From: JADKAV01 sp037045455
Lineage (GTDB): Bacteria; Actinomycetota; Actinomycetes; S36-B12; UBA10799
Length of the DNA: 64,000 nucleotides
Assembly (NCBI GenBank): GCA_037045455.1
Contig: JBAOIN010000009.1
Location: 186,001-250,000 of the forward strand
Direction: 5' to 3'
The position numbers were made by a program, and so were the translations under genes. Below the pieces are notes generated by a model, which saw nothing but the letters and a program-made list of their open reading frames with translations, did no database searches and was not told the DNA's origin. This document shows, piece by piece, positions 41,879 through 50,415 of this stretch. Each line of letters starts with the position of its first letter. Within the stretch, counting starts at the first letter, position 1.

Positions 41879-42369
41879 GGCTCAACCTTACGCAGGAATC
41901 CGCCCAACCGACGAATGCCGTCCGCCGGTACGGTCGCGCACACCTGTGCCACGGTGCGACCGTCCGGAAGCGGGAAGCCCGGGTCCACCTGCGCCCACGG
42001 CACGAGGACGAACGCCCGCTCGAGTGCGCGCGGGTGGGGCAGCGTCAGCACCGGGTCGTCACTGACCTGCTGTCCGTAAGCGAGCACGTCGACGTCGAGC
42101 GTGCGGGCCCCCCATCGGATCTCCCGTGTCCGCCCCCGGCCCTGCTCGGCCCGATGTGCGGCAGCCAGCACCTCGAGCGGCTGCGCGTCGGTTTCGAGCA
42201 CGACGACGGCGTTGTAGTACTCGGGCTGCTCGGGGCCGCCGACCGGATCCGTCTCGTACACGTCGGAGATCGCAACCACGGTTCCCACCTCGGCGAGCGT
42301 GTCAACCGCGTACTGCAGCGCCTCCAGCCGGTTGCCCAGGTTGGCCCCGATCGATAGCGCGACCCTCAT
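41875..42369 (-). CDS. folK: 2-amino-4-hydroxy-6-hydroxymethyldihydropteridine diphosphokinase
   Basis: A 164-residue HPPK. It has the opening LSIGANLGNRLEAL, SDVYETDPVGGPEQPEYYN and the signature R-WGARTLDVDVL (about 86-98), then PHPRALERAFVLVPW. Pyrophosphorylates the pterin alcohol before FolP. GTGA/ATGA overlaps tie it to DUF3180 and folB. Confidence 0.93.
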   Translation of the reverse strand: MRVALSIGANLGNRLEALQYAVDTLAEVGTVVAISDVYETDPVGGPEQPEYYNAVVVLETDAQPLEVLAAAHRAEQGRGRTREIRWGARTLDVDVLAYGQQVSDDPVLTLPHPRALERAFVLVPWAQVDPGFPLPDGRTVAQVCATVPADGIRRLGGFLRKVEP

Positions 42370-42719
42370 CGGGTCACCTGCACCACCACGTCGTCGAACA
42401 CCTCGGTGACCGGCGCGTAGGGCTTGTGCACGGCCACCGTCACCTCCTGCACACCTTCGAACTGCTTGACCCGCTCGGCGATCCGCACGGCCAGCGTCTC
42501 GATGAGCTGGAACGGCGGTCCGGTCACGATCGCTGCGACTTCGGTGGCCACAGCGCCGTAGTCGACCGTCAGGGTGAGGTCGTCGGCCTCCGCGGCAGGC
42601 CCGACGTCGACCGCCATGTCGACGTCCACGACGAACGTCTGGCCCAGCTCCCGCTCGAAGTCGAGCACGCCATGGAAGCCGCGGGCTCGGATCCCGCGCA
42701 GGCTGATCCGGTCGGTCAT
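42366..42719 (-). CDS. folB: Dihydroneopterin aldolase
   Basis: A 117-residue FolB: ISLRGIRARGFHGVLDFERE, the conserved VDYGAVATEV and FQLIETLAVRIAERV. Cleaves dihydroneopterin to the FolK substrate. Start overlaps the folP stop (ATGA). Normal family length. Confidence 0.93.
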   Translation of the reverse strand: MTDRISLRGIRARGFHGVLDFERELGQTFVVDVDMAVDVGPAAEADDLTLTVDYGAVATEVAAIVTGPPFQLIETLAVRIAERVKQFEGVQEVTVAVHKPYAPVTEVFDDVVVQVTR

Positions 42720-43510
42720 CGCGCCTCCTGCCAAGCCCTCACCACTGTCACCGCGTCCACCGAGGACGCCACGTCGTGCACCCGCACTCCCCACACTCCC
42801 TGCCACGCGGCCAAAGCCGTGATCGCCGCGGTCGCCGCATCCCGCTGCGCGACGGGGCGTCCGTCCAGCAGCACACCGAGGAACCGCTTGCGCGACGCAC
42901 CGAGCAGTACCCGCGGCCCGATCGCCTGGATCTGCGGCAATGCTGCGAGCAACGCCCAGTTGTGCTGGGCCTCCTTGGCGAACCCGAGCCCGGGATCCAG
43001 GATCACGCGGGCCGGATCGATGCCGGCCAGAATGCAGGCGGCCAGCCGTTCCTGCAGCGCCGCGGCGACCTCTGCCACCACATCGGTGTATTGGGCGAAC
43101 GCCTGCATGTCCACGGAGTGGGCGCGCCAGTGCATGGCGATATAGTCCACACCCAGCTCGGCGATAGCGCCGAGCATCTCCTCGTCGGCCAGACCGCCGC
43201 TGACGTCGTTGACCATCTGAGCACCGGCCGCCACGCACGTCCGGGCGACGGCTGCGCGGGTGGTGTCGATGCTGACCGCGATGCCTTGCGCCGACAGCCC
43301 CTCGACAACCGGGACGACGCGCTCGAGTTCCACTTCCAATGGCACTCGTTCAGCGCCCGGCCGGGTGGATTCGCCACCCACATCGATCCAAGCCGCACCG
43401 TCGACCGCCATGGCAGCGCCGGCGGCCACCGCGTCCGAGACGTCGCTATAGCGGCCGCCATCGCTGAACGAGTCGGGCGTGACGTTGAGCACGCCCATGA
43501 CGATGGTCAC
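42716..43510 (-). CDS. folP: Dihydropteroate synthase
   Basis: A 264-residue TIM-barrel DHPS. Blocks in order are MGVLNVTPDSFSDGGRYSD, DVGGESTRPGAERV, NDVSGGLADEEML, LDPGLGFAKEAQHNW and GASRKRFLGVLLDGRP. Joins the pterin pyrophosphate to p-aminobenzoate. GTG start overlaps the folE stop; longer starts would lie inside folE. Confidence 0.94.
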   Translation of the reverse strand: MTIVMGVLNVTPDSFSDGGRYSDVSDAVAAGAAMAVDGAAWIDVGGESTRPGAERVPLEVELERVVPVVEGLSAQGIAVSIDTTRAAVARTCVAAGAQMVNDVSGGLADEEMLGAIAELGVDYIAMHWRAHSVDMQAFAQYTDVVAEVAAALQERLAACILAGIDPARVILDPGLGFAKEAQHNWALLAALPQIQAIGPRVLLGASRKRFLGVLLDGRPVAQRDAATAAITALAAWQGVWGVRVHDVASSVDAVTVVRAWQEAR

Positions 43511-44109
43511 CGACCCAGTATCAGAGACATCGCTTCCGAACGCGTGGCCGAGTCGCGCAATTGTCCGCGCACGGCGCTGGTGGTGGTCGTCGCGCCGGGC
43601 TTGTGAATGCCCCGCATGGCCATGCAAAGGTGCTCGGCCTCGATGACGACGATGACCCCGCGCGGCTGCAGGATGGCCTGCAGCGCATCGGCGATCTGCG
43701 TGGTGAGCCGCTCCTGCACCTGCGGGCGCTTCGCGTACACGTCGACCAGCCGGGCCAACTTGCTCAAGCCCGTGATGCGGCCGTCCTGCGCGGGAATGTA
43801 GCCGACATGGGCCTTGCCGAAGAACGGCACCAGATGGTGCTCGCAGTGGCTCCACAGCTCGATGTCGCGGACCAGGACCAGCTCGTCGTGGGCCAGATCG
43901 AACGTGGTGGTCAGCACATCCTCGGGATCCATGCGCATCCCGGCGAAGACCTCGGCGTACATGCGCGCAACCCGGGCTGGGGTGTCCTTGAGCCCGTCGC
44001 GGTTGGGGTCCTCGCCTACAGCAAGCAGGAGTTCGCGGATGGCGGCTTCTGCGCGCTGCTGGTCGAAGTTCGGGATCGTGCGCTCAGGCAGGCTGATCGG
44101 GTCGGTCAC
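43507..44109 (-). CDS. folE: GTP cyclohydrolase I
   Basis: A 200-residue FolE, first enzyme of folate synthesis. The zinc and active-site residues are in LWSHCEHHLVPFFGKAHVGY and EAEHLCMAMRGIHKPGA, with ITGLSKLARLVDVYAKRPQ between them. CACACT lies six bases before the GTG, so the fol operon (folE-P-B-K-DUF3180) probably has its own promoter, separated from ftsH by repeat A. Confidence 0.94.
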   Translation of the reverse strand: MTDPISLPERTIPNFDQQRAEAAIRELLLAVGEDPNRDGLKDTPARVARMYAEVFAGMRMDPEDVLTTTFDLAHDELVLVRDIELWSHCEHHLVPFFGKAHVGYIPAQDGRITGLSKLARLVDVYAKRPQVQERLTTQIADALQAILQPRGVIVVIEAEHLCMAMRGIHKPGATTTTSAVRGQLRDSATRSEAMSLILGR

Positions 44110-44115
44110 CAGACA

Positions 44116-44121
44116 AGTGTG
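44116..44121 (-). promoter_or_regulatory. -10-like hexamer CACACT before folE
   Basis: CACACT, six bases, GTG at 44109. First base departs from TANNNT. Confidence 0.42.
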
Positions 44122-44154
44122 AAGCAGACGGCCGCGAGGCGCTCGCCCGGGCGT

Positions 44155-44228
44155 TTTGTCGTGTTGTCACCACTAATCTCGGCGTGTCGCGACCACACAA
44201 CGCGACAGCGGGGGCAACTTCGCGACAA
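44155..44228. repeat. Palindromic intergenic repeat A, copy 3
   Basis: TTTGTCGTGTTGTC at the left, CGGCGTGTCGCGACCAC in the middle, GCGACAGCGGGGGCAACTTC and CGCGACAA at the right. It ends eight bases before the ftsH stop codon, between two genes of the same direction. Confidence 0.82.
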
Positions 44229-44236
44229 TGCCCGCG

Positions 44237-46195
44237 TCAGACCGGCTGGTCGGGCAGTTGCACGCCCGAACCGCTCCCGTTGCCGTTGGAGCCAGCCGGG
44301 AAGTCCACCGGACCGCGCTCATGCGGGCGGCGGCGCGCCGAACCGGTCCAGGCGGGGCGGGCGTCGCGGCGGCGCATGTCGGAGAAGATCTGGGCCACCT
44401 GCTCCTTGTCCAGCGTCTCCTTCTCCAGCAGCTCCACGACGAGCCGGTCGAGGATGTCGCGGTTGGCGAAGAGGATCTCGTAGGCCTCCTGGTGCGCCTG
44501 CTCGATCAGCGCGCGCACCTCCTCGTCGATGGCTGCGGCGATCTCCTCGGAGTAGTCGCGGACGTGGCCCATGTCCCGGCCCAGGAAGACCTCGTTGTTC
44601 TCCTGGCCGTAGCGGATCGCGCCGAGGCGTTCGGTCATGCCGTACTGGGTGACCATCGCACGCGCCACGGTCGTGGCCTTCTCGATGTCGTTGCTCGCGC
44701 CCGTGGTCGGGTCGTGGAAGACCATCTCTTCGGCAGCCCGGCCGCCGAGCATGTAGGCGAGCTGGTCGAGCATCTCGTTGCGGGTCGTGGAGTACTTCTC
44801 CTCGTCGGGCAGCACCATGGTGTAACCCAGGGCCCGGCCGCGGGGCAGGATCGTGATCTTGTGCACCGGGTCGCTGTTCGGCAGCGCCGCAGCTACCAGC
44901 GCGTGGCCGCCCTCGTGGTACGCGGTGATCATCTTCTCGTGCTCGTTCATCAAGCGGGTGCGCTTCTGCGGCCCGGCCACGACCCGGTCGATCGCCTCGT
45001 CGAGGGTCTCGTTGGTGATCAGCGTCTGGTTCGTGCGGGCGGTGAGCAGCGCGGCCTCGTTGAGCACGTTGGCCAGATCCGCACCGGTGAAGCCTGGCGT
45101 CCGGCGGGCGATGTTCATCAAGTCGATGCCAGGCGCGATCGGCTTGCCCTTGATGTGGACCTTGAGGATCTCCTCGCGGCCCTTGAGGTCGGGGCGTTCC
45201 ACGGCGATCTGCCGGTCGAAGCGGCCGGGCCGCAGCAAGGCCGGATCCAGGATGTCCGGGCGGTTCGTCGCGGCAATCAGGATGACCCCGCCGGAGACGT
45301 CGAACCCATCCATCTCGACCAGCAGCTGGTTCAGCGTCTGCTCGCGCTCGTCGTGCCCGCCGCCCAAGCCCGCGCCACGGTGGCGGCCCACAGCGTCGAT
45401 CTCGTCGACGAAGATGATGGCAGGCGCGTTGGCCTTGGCCTGCTCGAACAAGTCGCGGACACGGGAGGCACCGACACCGACGAACATCTCGACGAAGTCG
45501 GAACCGGAAATGGAATAGAACGGCACGCCGGCCTCGCCGGCGACGGCCCGGGCCAGCAGCGTCTTACCCGTGCCAGGCGGGCCGTAGAGCAGCACGCCCT
45601 TGGGGATCTTGGCCCCCACGGCCTGGAACTTTGCCGGCTGGGACAGGAACTCCTTGATCTCCTGCAGTTCCTCGACGGCTTCATCGGCCCCGGCGACGTC
45701 GGCGAACGTGGTCTGCGGCATGTCCTTGGTGATGACCTTGGCCTTGGACTTGCCGAAGTTCATGATCCGGGAGCCGCCGCCCTGCATCTGGCTCATGAAG
45801 AAGAACAACAACAGCACGATCAGCACGACGGGCAGCAGCGAGACGATCAGGGTGATGAAGATGTTGTCGCGGGGCACCTCGACGGTGTAGCCGTCGGGAA
45901 GTTGCCCGGCGTCCTTCTTGGCCTGCAGCTGGTTCTGCAGCTCGAGCCCCTGACCAGTGATGTACTCCGAGCGGACCTTGCTGCCGTCCTGCAGCATGAT
46001 CTCGATCCGCTGCTCGCGGTCGATCAGAGTCGCCGACTTGGCCTGGTTCTGCTCGATGTAGTCGACGGCCTGCCACGTGTCGATGTCCTTCGTCCCCCCG
46101 ACACTGGACACCAAGGAACTGCCGAGCAGTACCAACAGCACTGCCAGCAGGATCCAGAGCAATGGCCCACGTGCGAGCCGCTTCATATTCATCAT
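44237..46195 (-). CDS. ftsH: ATP-dependent zinc metalloprotease FtsH
   Basis: A 652-residue membrane AAA+ protease that degrades unassembled membrane and short-lived cytosolic proteins. Two membrane helices flank an outer domain (about 10-30 and 108-132). Then come Walker A GPPGTGKTLLARAVAGE, Walker B IIFVDEIDAVGRHRG, the SRH with PALLRPGRFDRQI, and the zinc site as YHEGGHALVAA (HEGGH rather than the common HEAGH). The tail is basic and Gly/Asn-rich. A TATCCT hexamer is seven bases before a second ATG at 46192, so the protein may start there. Confidence 0.96.
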   Translation of the reverse strand: MMNMKRLARGPLLWILLAVLLVLLGSSLVSSVGGTKDIDTWQAVDYIEQNQAKSATLIDREQRIEIMLQDGSKVRSEYITGQGLELQNQLQAKKDAGQLPDGYTVEVPRDNIFITLIVSLLPVVLIVLLLFFFMSQMQGGGSRIMNFGKSKAKVITKDMPQTTFADVAGADEAVEELQEIKEFLSQPAKFQAVGAKIPKGVLLYGPPGTGKTLLARAVAGEAGVPFYSISGSDFVEMFVGVGASRVRDLFEQAKANAPAIIFVDEIDAVGRHRGAGLGGGHDEREQTLNQLLVEMDGFDVSGGVILIAATNRPDILDPALLRPGRFDRQIAVERPDLKGREEILKVHIKGKPIAPGIDLMNIARRTPGFTGADLANVLNEAALLTARTNQTLITNETLDEAIDRVVAGPQKRTRLMNEHEKMITAYHEGGHALVAAALPNSDPVHKITILPRGRALGYTMVLPDEEKYSTTRNEMLDQLAYMLGGRAAEEMVFHDPTTGASNDIEKATTVARAMVTQYGMTERLGAIRYGQENNEVFLGRDMGHVRDYSEEIAAAIDEEVRALIEQAHQEAYEILFANRDILDRLVVELLEKETLDKEQVAQIFSDMRRRDARPAWTGSARRRPHERGPVDFPAGSNGNGSGSGVQLPDQPV

Positions 46196-46199
46196 CTTG

Positions 46200-46205
46200 A
46201 GGATA
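46200..46205 (-). promoter_or_regulatory. -10 hexamer TATCCT before ftsH
   Basis: TATCCT, seven bases to the ATG at 46192 (four to 46195). Confidence 0.48.
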
Positions 46206-46275
46206 GAACGTGCGTGCGGCTCGCGCGCATTCCCGTACCGTCGCCTTACTCAGTTCTTGTCGGGTTGTTGGGCTG

Positions 46276-46349
46276 ATTGTTGCGTTGTTGGCGAAAATCG
46301 CGATCAGAAACCCCAACAGCGCGACAGCGAGACCAACGTCGCAACAAAT
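46276..46349. repeat. Palindromic intergenic repeat A, copy 4 (diverged)
   Basis: Keeps TTGTTGCGTTGTTGG at the left and GCGACAGCGAGACCAACGTC plus GCAACAAAT at the right; the centre differs from copies 1-3. Lies between hpt and ftsH. Confidence 0.65.
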
Positions 46350-46358
46350 CCGTCCGGC

Positions 46359-46913
46359 TCAGCCCTCGTAGACGTGCGGCGACAGCTTGGCCACGCAGTC
46401 GAGGTTGCGGTACTTCTCGGCGTAGTCCAGGCCGTACCCCACCACGAAGTCGTTGGGGATGTCGAAGCCGAGGTACCGCACGTCCACTTCGGTGCGCATG
46501 GCGTCGGGTTTGCGCAGCAGCGTCAGCACCTCGACGCTGGCGGCGCCGCGCGAGCGCAGGTTGCGCAACAGCCAGGACAGGGTGAGCCCGGAGTCCAGGA
46601 TGTCCTCCACGATCAGCACGTCGCGCCCGGCCAGGTCGGCATCGAGATCCTTGAGGATTCGCACGACACCGGAACTCTTCGTGCTCGACCCGTAGGAACT
46701 GACCGCCATCCAGTCCATCTCGACCGGGATGGACAGCGCCCGGACGAAGTCGGCGACCACCATGACGGCGCCCTTCAGCACGCCCACGATCAGCAGGTTG
46801 TGGCCCGCGTAATCGGAGTCCACTTGCGTTGCCAGCTGCCGCAGGCGGGTCTGCAGTTCCTCCGCGGTGATGAGAACGCCTTCCATGTCCCCATCAAGAT
46901 CCTCGATGCGCAC
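46359..46913 (-). CDS. hpt: Hypoxanthine phosphoribosyltransferase
   Basis: A 184-residue purine salvage enzyme making IMP or GMP from the base and PRPP. It has LIVGVLKGAVMVVADFVRAL, MAVSSYGSSTKSSGVVRILK, the PRPP motif VLIVEDILDSGLTLSWL and DFVVGYGLDYAEKYRNL. ATG at 46913 has GGAGG ten bases upstream; a shorter start at 46886 is possible. Follows tilS by 15 bases in the standard actinomycete order. Confidence 0.94.
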   Translation of the reverse strand: MRIEDLDGDMEGVLITAEELQTRLRQLATQVDSDYAGHNLLIVGVLKGAVMVVADFVRALSIPVEMDWMAVSSYGSSTKSSGVVRILKDLDADLAGRDVLIVEDILDSGLTLSWLLRNLRSRGAASVEVLTLLRKPDAMRTEVDVRYLGFDIPNDFVVGYGLDYAEKYRNLDCVAKLSPHVYEG

Positions 46914-46928
46914 GCTGCCTCCGGGTGA

Positions 46929-47815
46929 TCAGTGCAGGACTAGCCTGCCAGACTTACGCGCTGCGCGAACCCCGCCCGGCAGATCGATGGGACCCTGTCC
47001 GCGCCAGTCCTCGATCAACCCCGCCATTGCCAGCACATGCTCCCGGCTCAGCGCCCGGCAGCCCGCCCCCAGCGCCAGCTGGCGCAGCACCCGCAACCGC
47101 ACCGCCCGGGGCAGGGCGGCGAGCTCGGCCACATCGCTGGTCAGCGCCTGCTCCGCCCACAGGTCCAGCGCCGCACTGTCCTCCCGCAGCAAGGCCGCCG
47201 ACCGGGCAAGCCCGAAAACGACCCCGTCTCCGAGATCCTCGACCAGCGCGGGTAAGCCGTGACCGCGCAAGCGGGCCCGCGCGAAACGGTCGTCGGAGTT
47301 GTGCGGGTCCTCATGGCGCAGGCGCCGGACATGCCGCCCGGACAAGGCTGCGGCGCAAATGCAGCAAAGGCCGGTAGAGATCGCCGTCCACCGGTGCCAT
47401 CGCAGACAGGCTGCGAGCCCCGGAACCCCGGGCCAGCCGCAGCAGCACCGTTTCGGCTTGATCATCGAGCGTGTGGGCCAGCAGGATCGGGCGGCCGTCC
47501 GCGATCTCCCGCAGTGCCGCGTACCGCGCATTCCGGGCGGCTGCCTCGGGACCACCCGCGCCGGTCACTTCGACGCGGCGCACCTGAACGGGCAGGCCGA
47601 ACTCGCGGCAACTGGTCGCGGCCTGCTCAGCGACCTGCGCCGAGTCCGGCCTGCAGCCCGTGGTCGATGACGGCGGCCTCGATCGACTGCGGCAGCAATG
47701 CGGCCCCAGCTGCCAGGGCCAGGGAGTCCGCGCCCCCCGAACACGCGACCAGAGCGGGCTGTTCACCCAGCAGATCGACCACGGCCTTGCGGACTGCGAG
47801 CAGCTCGCGGCTCAC
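46929..47815 (-). CDS. tilS: tRNA(Ile)-lysidine synthetase (two frameshifts)
   Basis: About 294 residues if two extra bases are removed; modifies C34 of tRNA-Ile2 to lysidine. The PP-loop VACSGGADSLALAAG is near residue 30, followed by VIDHGLQ, then, after shift one near 47650, DSAQVAEQAATSCREFGLPV and LLAHTLDDQAETVLLRLARG. After shift two, in the CCC at 47337-47339, comes RLRHEDPHNSDDRFARARLR. The total, 887 bases, minus two is a multiple of three. TilS is essential in bacteria, so errors in the sequence are far likelier than decay. GTG start overlaps the metalloprotease stop. Confidence 0.85.
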
Positions 47816-48828
47816 AGACGCCGCAGCCACAACCCCGGGTCCTCGATCTCGGCGCGGCTGGGAAGGTTGTCCGGCCCTTCCCAGACCTGGTTCAGGCGCT
47901 TCATCCCGCCGTCGCCCAGCACAGCTCGGACGAACGTCGCGCCCTGCGCGTACTGCCGGGCCTTGAGGTCCATGCCGAGCAGCCGTCGCAACAGGCCCTC
48001 CCACCCAGTGGTGCCGTCGGCGCGACGCTGCTGGAAAGCCGCCCGGATGCTACGCACAGTCGGGATCGCCTGCGGCCCGACCTCGTCCATCACGACGTCG
48101 GCGTGCCCCTCCAGCAGGCTCATGATCGCGGTGAGTCTGTCGAAGACCGCCTTCTGTTCCGGCGTCTGCAATGCGCCGATGATGCCGTCGGGGTTCTCCT
48201 CGGAGCGGATCGAACGGACAGCGGAGGTCAGCCGGCCCAGGAGCTCACCGGTGGTCATGTCCGCCATCCGCATGTACTCGTGGATATTCGTCAGCAGGTA
48301 GTCGGTGAGCCACGGGGCAGCGGCGAACTGGATGCGGTGGGTCTGCTCGTGCACACACACCCACAGCCGGAAGTCCCTCGGCACCGCCTCCAAGTGCCGC
48401 TCCACATTCACGATGTTGGGTGCGACCAGCAACAAGCGGGGTTGCTCCGGGGTGAAGATCTCGAACTGACCCAGCACGCGGGAGCCGACGAAACCCAGGA
48501 CCAGTCCCAGCTGCACGCCCGTGGCCCGGGACCCAAATTCGCGCATCCAGGCCGAGCCGGCGTCCAACTTGTCCGTCAGCGGGGTGCTGATCCGCTTGAA
48601 GGAGTCGACGTTGGAACGGATCCACTCCGGGCGGTCGACCACCTGCACCTCGCTGGCCAGGTACGCGTCGAGGCCCGTGGTCTCCTGCACCAACGGGGTC
48701 GCCTCGCCGGCCAGGTAGTACAACTCGGCCACGATCTGGTTGGCCTCTTCCGGGGTCAGCCGCGGACCTCCGCCGACCACCCGCGATCCGAGAGCGGTAG
48801 CGAGGTTCCAGTCCACGGCGTCTGCCAT
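47812..48828 (-). CDS. Zinc-dependent metalloprotease (DUF2342/zincin_2)
   Basis: A 338-residue protein of the actinomycete DUF2342 family, annotated as zinc metalloprotease or F420-associated. The metal site is VCVHEQTHRIQFAAAPWL (HEQTH, about 156-160), with MSLLEGHADVVMDEVG as the downstream ligand helix. It opens MADAVDWNLATALGSRVVGG, a segment that is duplicated in decayed form at 49592-49793. TACTGT lies seven bases before the ATG. First gene of the tilS-hpt-ftsH run. Natural substrate unknown. Confidence 0.88.
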   Translation of the reverse strand: MADAVDWNLATALGSRVVGGGPRLTPEEANQIVAELYYLAGEATPLVQETTGLDAYLASEVQVVDRPEWIRSNVDSFKRISTPLTDKLDAGSAWMREFGSRATGVQLGLVLGFVGSRVLGQFEIFTPEQPRLLLVAPNIVNVERHLEAVPRDFRLWVCVHEQTHRIQFAAAPWLTDYLLTNIHEYMRMADMTTGELLGRLTSAVRSIRSEENPDGIIGALQTPEQKAVFDRLTAIMSLLEGHADVVMDEVGPQAIPTVRSIRAAFQQRRADGTTGWEGLLRRLLGMDLKARQYAQGATFVRAVLGDGGMKRLNQVWEGPDNLPSRAEIEDPGLWLRRL

Positions 48829-48835
48829 GGCTGAC

Positions 48836-48841
48836 ACAGTA
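48836..48841 (-). promoter_or_regulatory. -10 hexamer TACTGT, start at 48828
   Basis: TACTGT, seven bases, ATG. It may drive metalloprotease-tilS-hpt. Confidence 0.5.
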
Positions 48842-48992
48842 ACCCGGGCGAGCTCCGGGGCGGGGCGACGTCCGCCACGGGCCGAACGCACGCGCAGCTG
48901 GCGTCCGAAACCTGGCCGGATGCCGATCTTCGCCAGCTCGACGAATTAGCGCCACATAGAAGTGGCGAGGATGCGCCCCGGCACCGGGAGGC

Positions 48993-48998
48993 GATACT
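48993..48998 (+). promoter_or_regulatory. -10-like hexamer GATACT, leaderless start at 49005
   Basis: GATACT, six bases, ATG of the rhomboid gene. Confidence 0.48.
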
Positions 48999-49004
48999 CG
49001 ATCC

Positions 49005-49565
49005 ATGCGCGTCCTGCCCGTGTTCATCCTGGCGGGACTCATGTGGCTGCTCGAGATCATCGACGCGATCCTGCCGGCCGACCTCGATCAGTACGGTATC
49101 GAAAGCCGCGAGGCCGACGGGCTCACCGGTGTGGTGGCGGCTCCGTTCCTGCATGCCGACTTCGCGCACCTGATGGCCAACACGGTGCCATTCCTGATCC
49201 TGGGCTGCCTGGTGGCGTTGCGCTTCGGCCGGTTCTGGGCCATCACGGCCACCATCGCGGTCGGCAGTGGCATCGGGGTATGGCTGGTCGGCCCGGCGAA
49301 CACGATCACCGTCGGCGCCAGCGGCGTGGTGTTCGGTTACCTCACGTTTCTGCTCGCCGCGGGGGTGCTGACCCGGAACTGGGTGGACGTGCTGATCGGG
49401 CTCGGGGTGCTGTTCCTCTACGGCGGCCTGCTGGTGGGTGCCCTGCCGTTCGGCGTCGGACCTGGTGTGTCGTGGCAGGCGCACCTGATGGGAGGCATCA
49501 GCGGAGTCCTGGCGGCGGCATTGTTTGCCCGGCAGTCGAAACGTGTCGTCCATGCCGCGCAATGA
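49005..49565 (+). CDS. Rhomboid family intramembrane serine protease
   Basis: A 186-residue six-helix rhomboid. It has HADFAHLMANTVPFLILG (the HxxxN oxyanion region), the catalytic Ser in TVGASGVVFGYL (about residue 105) and the catalytic His in WQAHLMGGISGV. Minimal form without cytosolic extensions. Substrates unknown. It stands alone between the metalloprotease gene and a decayed copy of that gene's beginning. Confidence 0.88.
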   Translation: MRVLPVFILAGLMWLLEIIDAILPADLDQYGIESREADGLTGVVAAPFLHADFAHLMANTVPFLILGCLVALRFGRFWAITATIAVGSGIGVWLVGPANTITVGASGVVFGYLTFLLAAGVLTRNWVDVLIGLGVLFLYGGLLVGALPFGVGPGVSWQAHLMGGISGVLAAALFARQSKRVVHAAQ

Positions 49566-49591
49566 AGGCAGCAAGAGACTCCAGAAACTGA

Positions 49592-49793
49592 CGATGCCGG
49601 TCCACGACCTGCACCTCGCTGGCCAGGTACCCATCTAGTTCAGTCGTATCCTGCACCAGCCGTGCCACCGCCCGGCTAAATGGTACAACTGCGCGACGAC
49701 TGGATTGGATACTTCGGGGGCCAGCCGCGGACCGCCGCCCACCACACGCGATCCCGGGCCGTCGGCCAAGTTCCAGCCCACGGCCTCTGCCAT
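49592..49793 (-). pseudogene. Decayed duplicate of the metalloprotease 5' end
   Basis: On the minus strand, from an ATG at 49793, the translation MAEAVGWNLADGPGSRVVGG followed by GPRLAPEVSNPVVAQLYHLA matches residues 1-45 of the metalloprotease. After a frame change it continues LVQDTTELDGYLASEVQVVD, matching LVQETTGLDAYLASEVQVVD. The match then fades. There is no metal site and the frame is broken. It sits 764 bases from the intact gene, across the rhomboid gene, so a tandem duplication followed by loss is likely. Confidence 0.78.
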
Positions 49794-49827
49794 GGCACGA
49801 CATGTGATTCCGTCTCAAAAACGTGGG

Positions 49828-50415
49828 TCAGCGACGGCCATGCAGAGCCGGAACGGGGTTGCGGATCCACCACCAGCCAACAGCAAGGCCAGCGACGGCG
49901 ACCACGCACACGGCGCATGCGGTAGTTGCGCCGCCGGTCACGGGCAAGTTCCACATCCACCAGGCAGCGTTCGCTTGGGCCGAGAGGAGGGCAGTCAACA
50001 TCAACCATCCCAGAACCAGGGCAGTAGCGAGGTTTGGCCCAGCCGCAATGGCTCCCAACACGGCCAGTGCAGCACAACCGACGCTCGAACGCAGACTGGG
50101 TTCGACGAGCCGGCTGTCGACACTCATGGCTGCGCCAACCACCGCCAGTGTGCCCACTGCCCACAAGAGCAGGCCCGACAGCCAGGCGGCAGAGAGCCCC
50201 GACCGGACAGTTGTTTGCGCGAGAGGTCCGAGTGGACCTCTTAAGACCACAGCTGACACCACCGCGACAAGAGCGGGTGCCGCGGCTGTTACTACTGCTG
50301 GCGACGTAAGCGCGACCTCTTGGCCGTGCCCCACAAGTGCGGCAAGTCCACCCACCAACAGGGCGAGAAGCGATCCCGCAACCGGCACATTGAGCGCTCG
50401 GAGATGATGGATCAT
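49828..50415 (-). CDS. Membrane protein of a putative export cassette
   Basis: A 195-residue highly hydrophobic protein with about six membrane helices (AGSLLALLVGGLAALVGHGQ, VVTAAAPALVAVVSAVVL and others) and no recognised motif. ATG overlaps the stop of the larger membrane gene (ATGA). Last gene of a four-gene minus-strand cassette with lower GC than its surroundings. Probably a second membrane subunit of the ABC system. Confidence 0.64.
   Translation of the reverse strand: MIHHLRALNVPVAGSLLALLVGGLAALVGHGQEVALTSPAVVTAAAPALVAVVSAVVLRGPLGPLAQTTVRSGLSAAWLSGLLLWAVGTLAVVGAAMSVDSRLVEPSLRSSVGCAALAVLGAIAAGPNLATALVLGWLMLTALLSAQANAAWWMWNLPVTGGATTACAVCVVAVAGLAVGWWWIRNPVPALHGRR

Noticed and set aside
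46929..47815. tilS as a genuine pseudogene
   Set aside because: All segments keep family similarity, each shift is a single extra base in a G/C run, and TilS is essential; an error is more likely.
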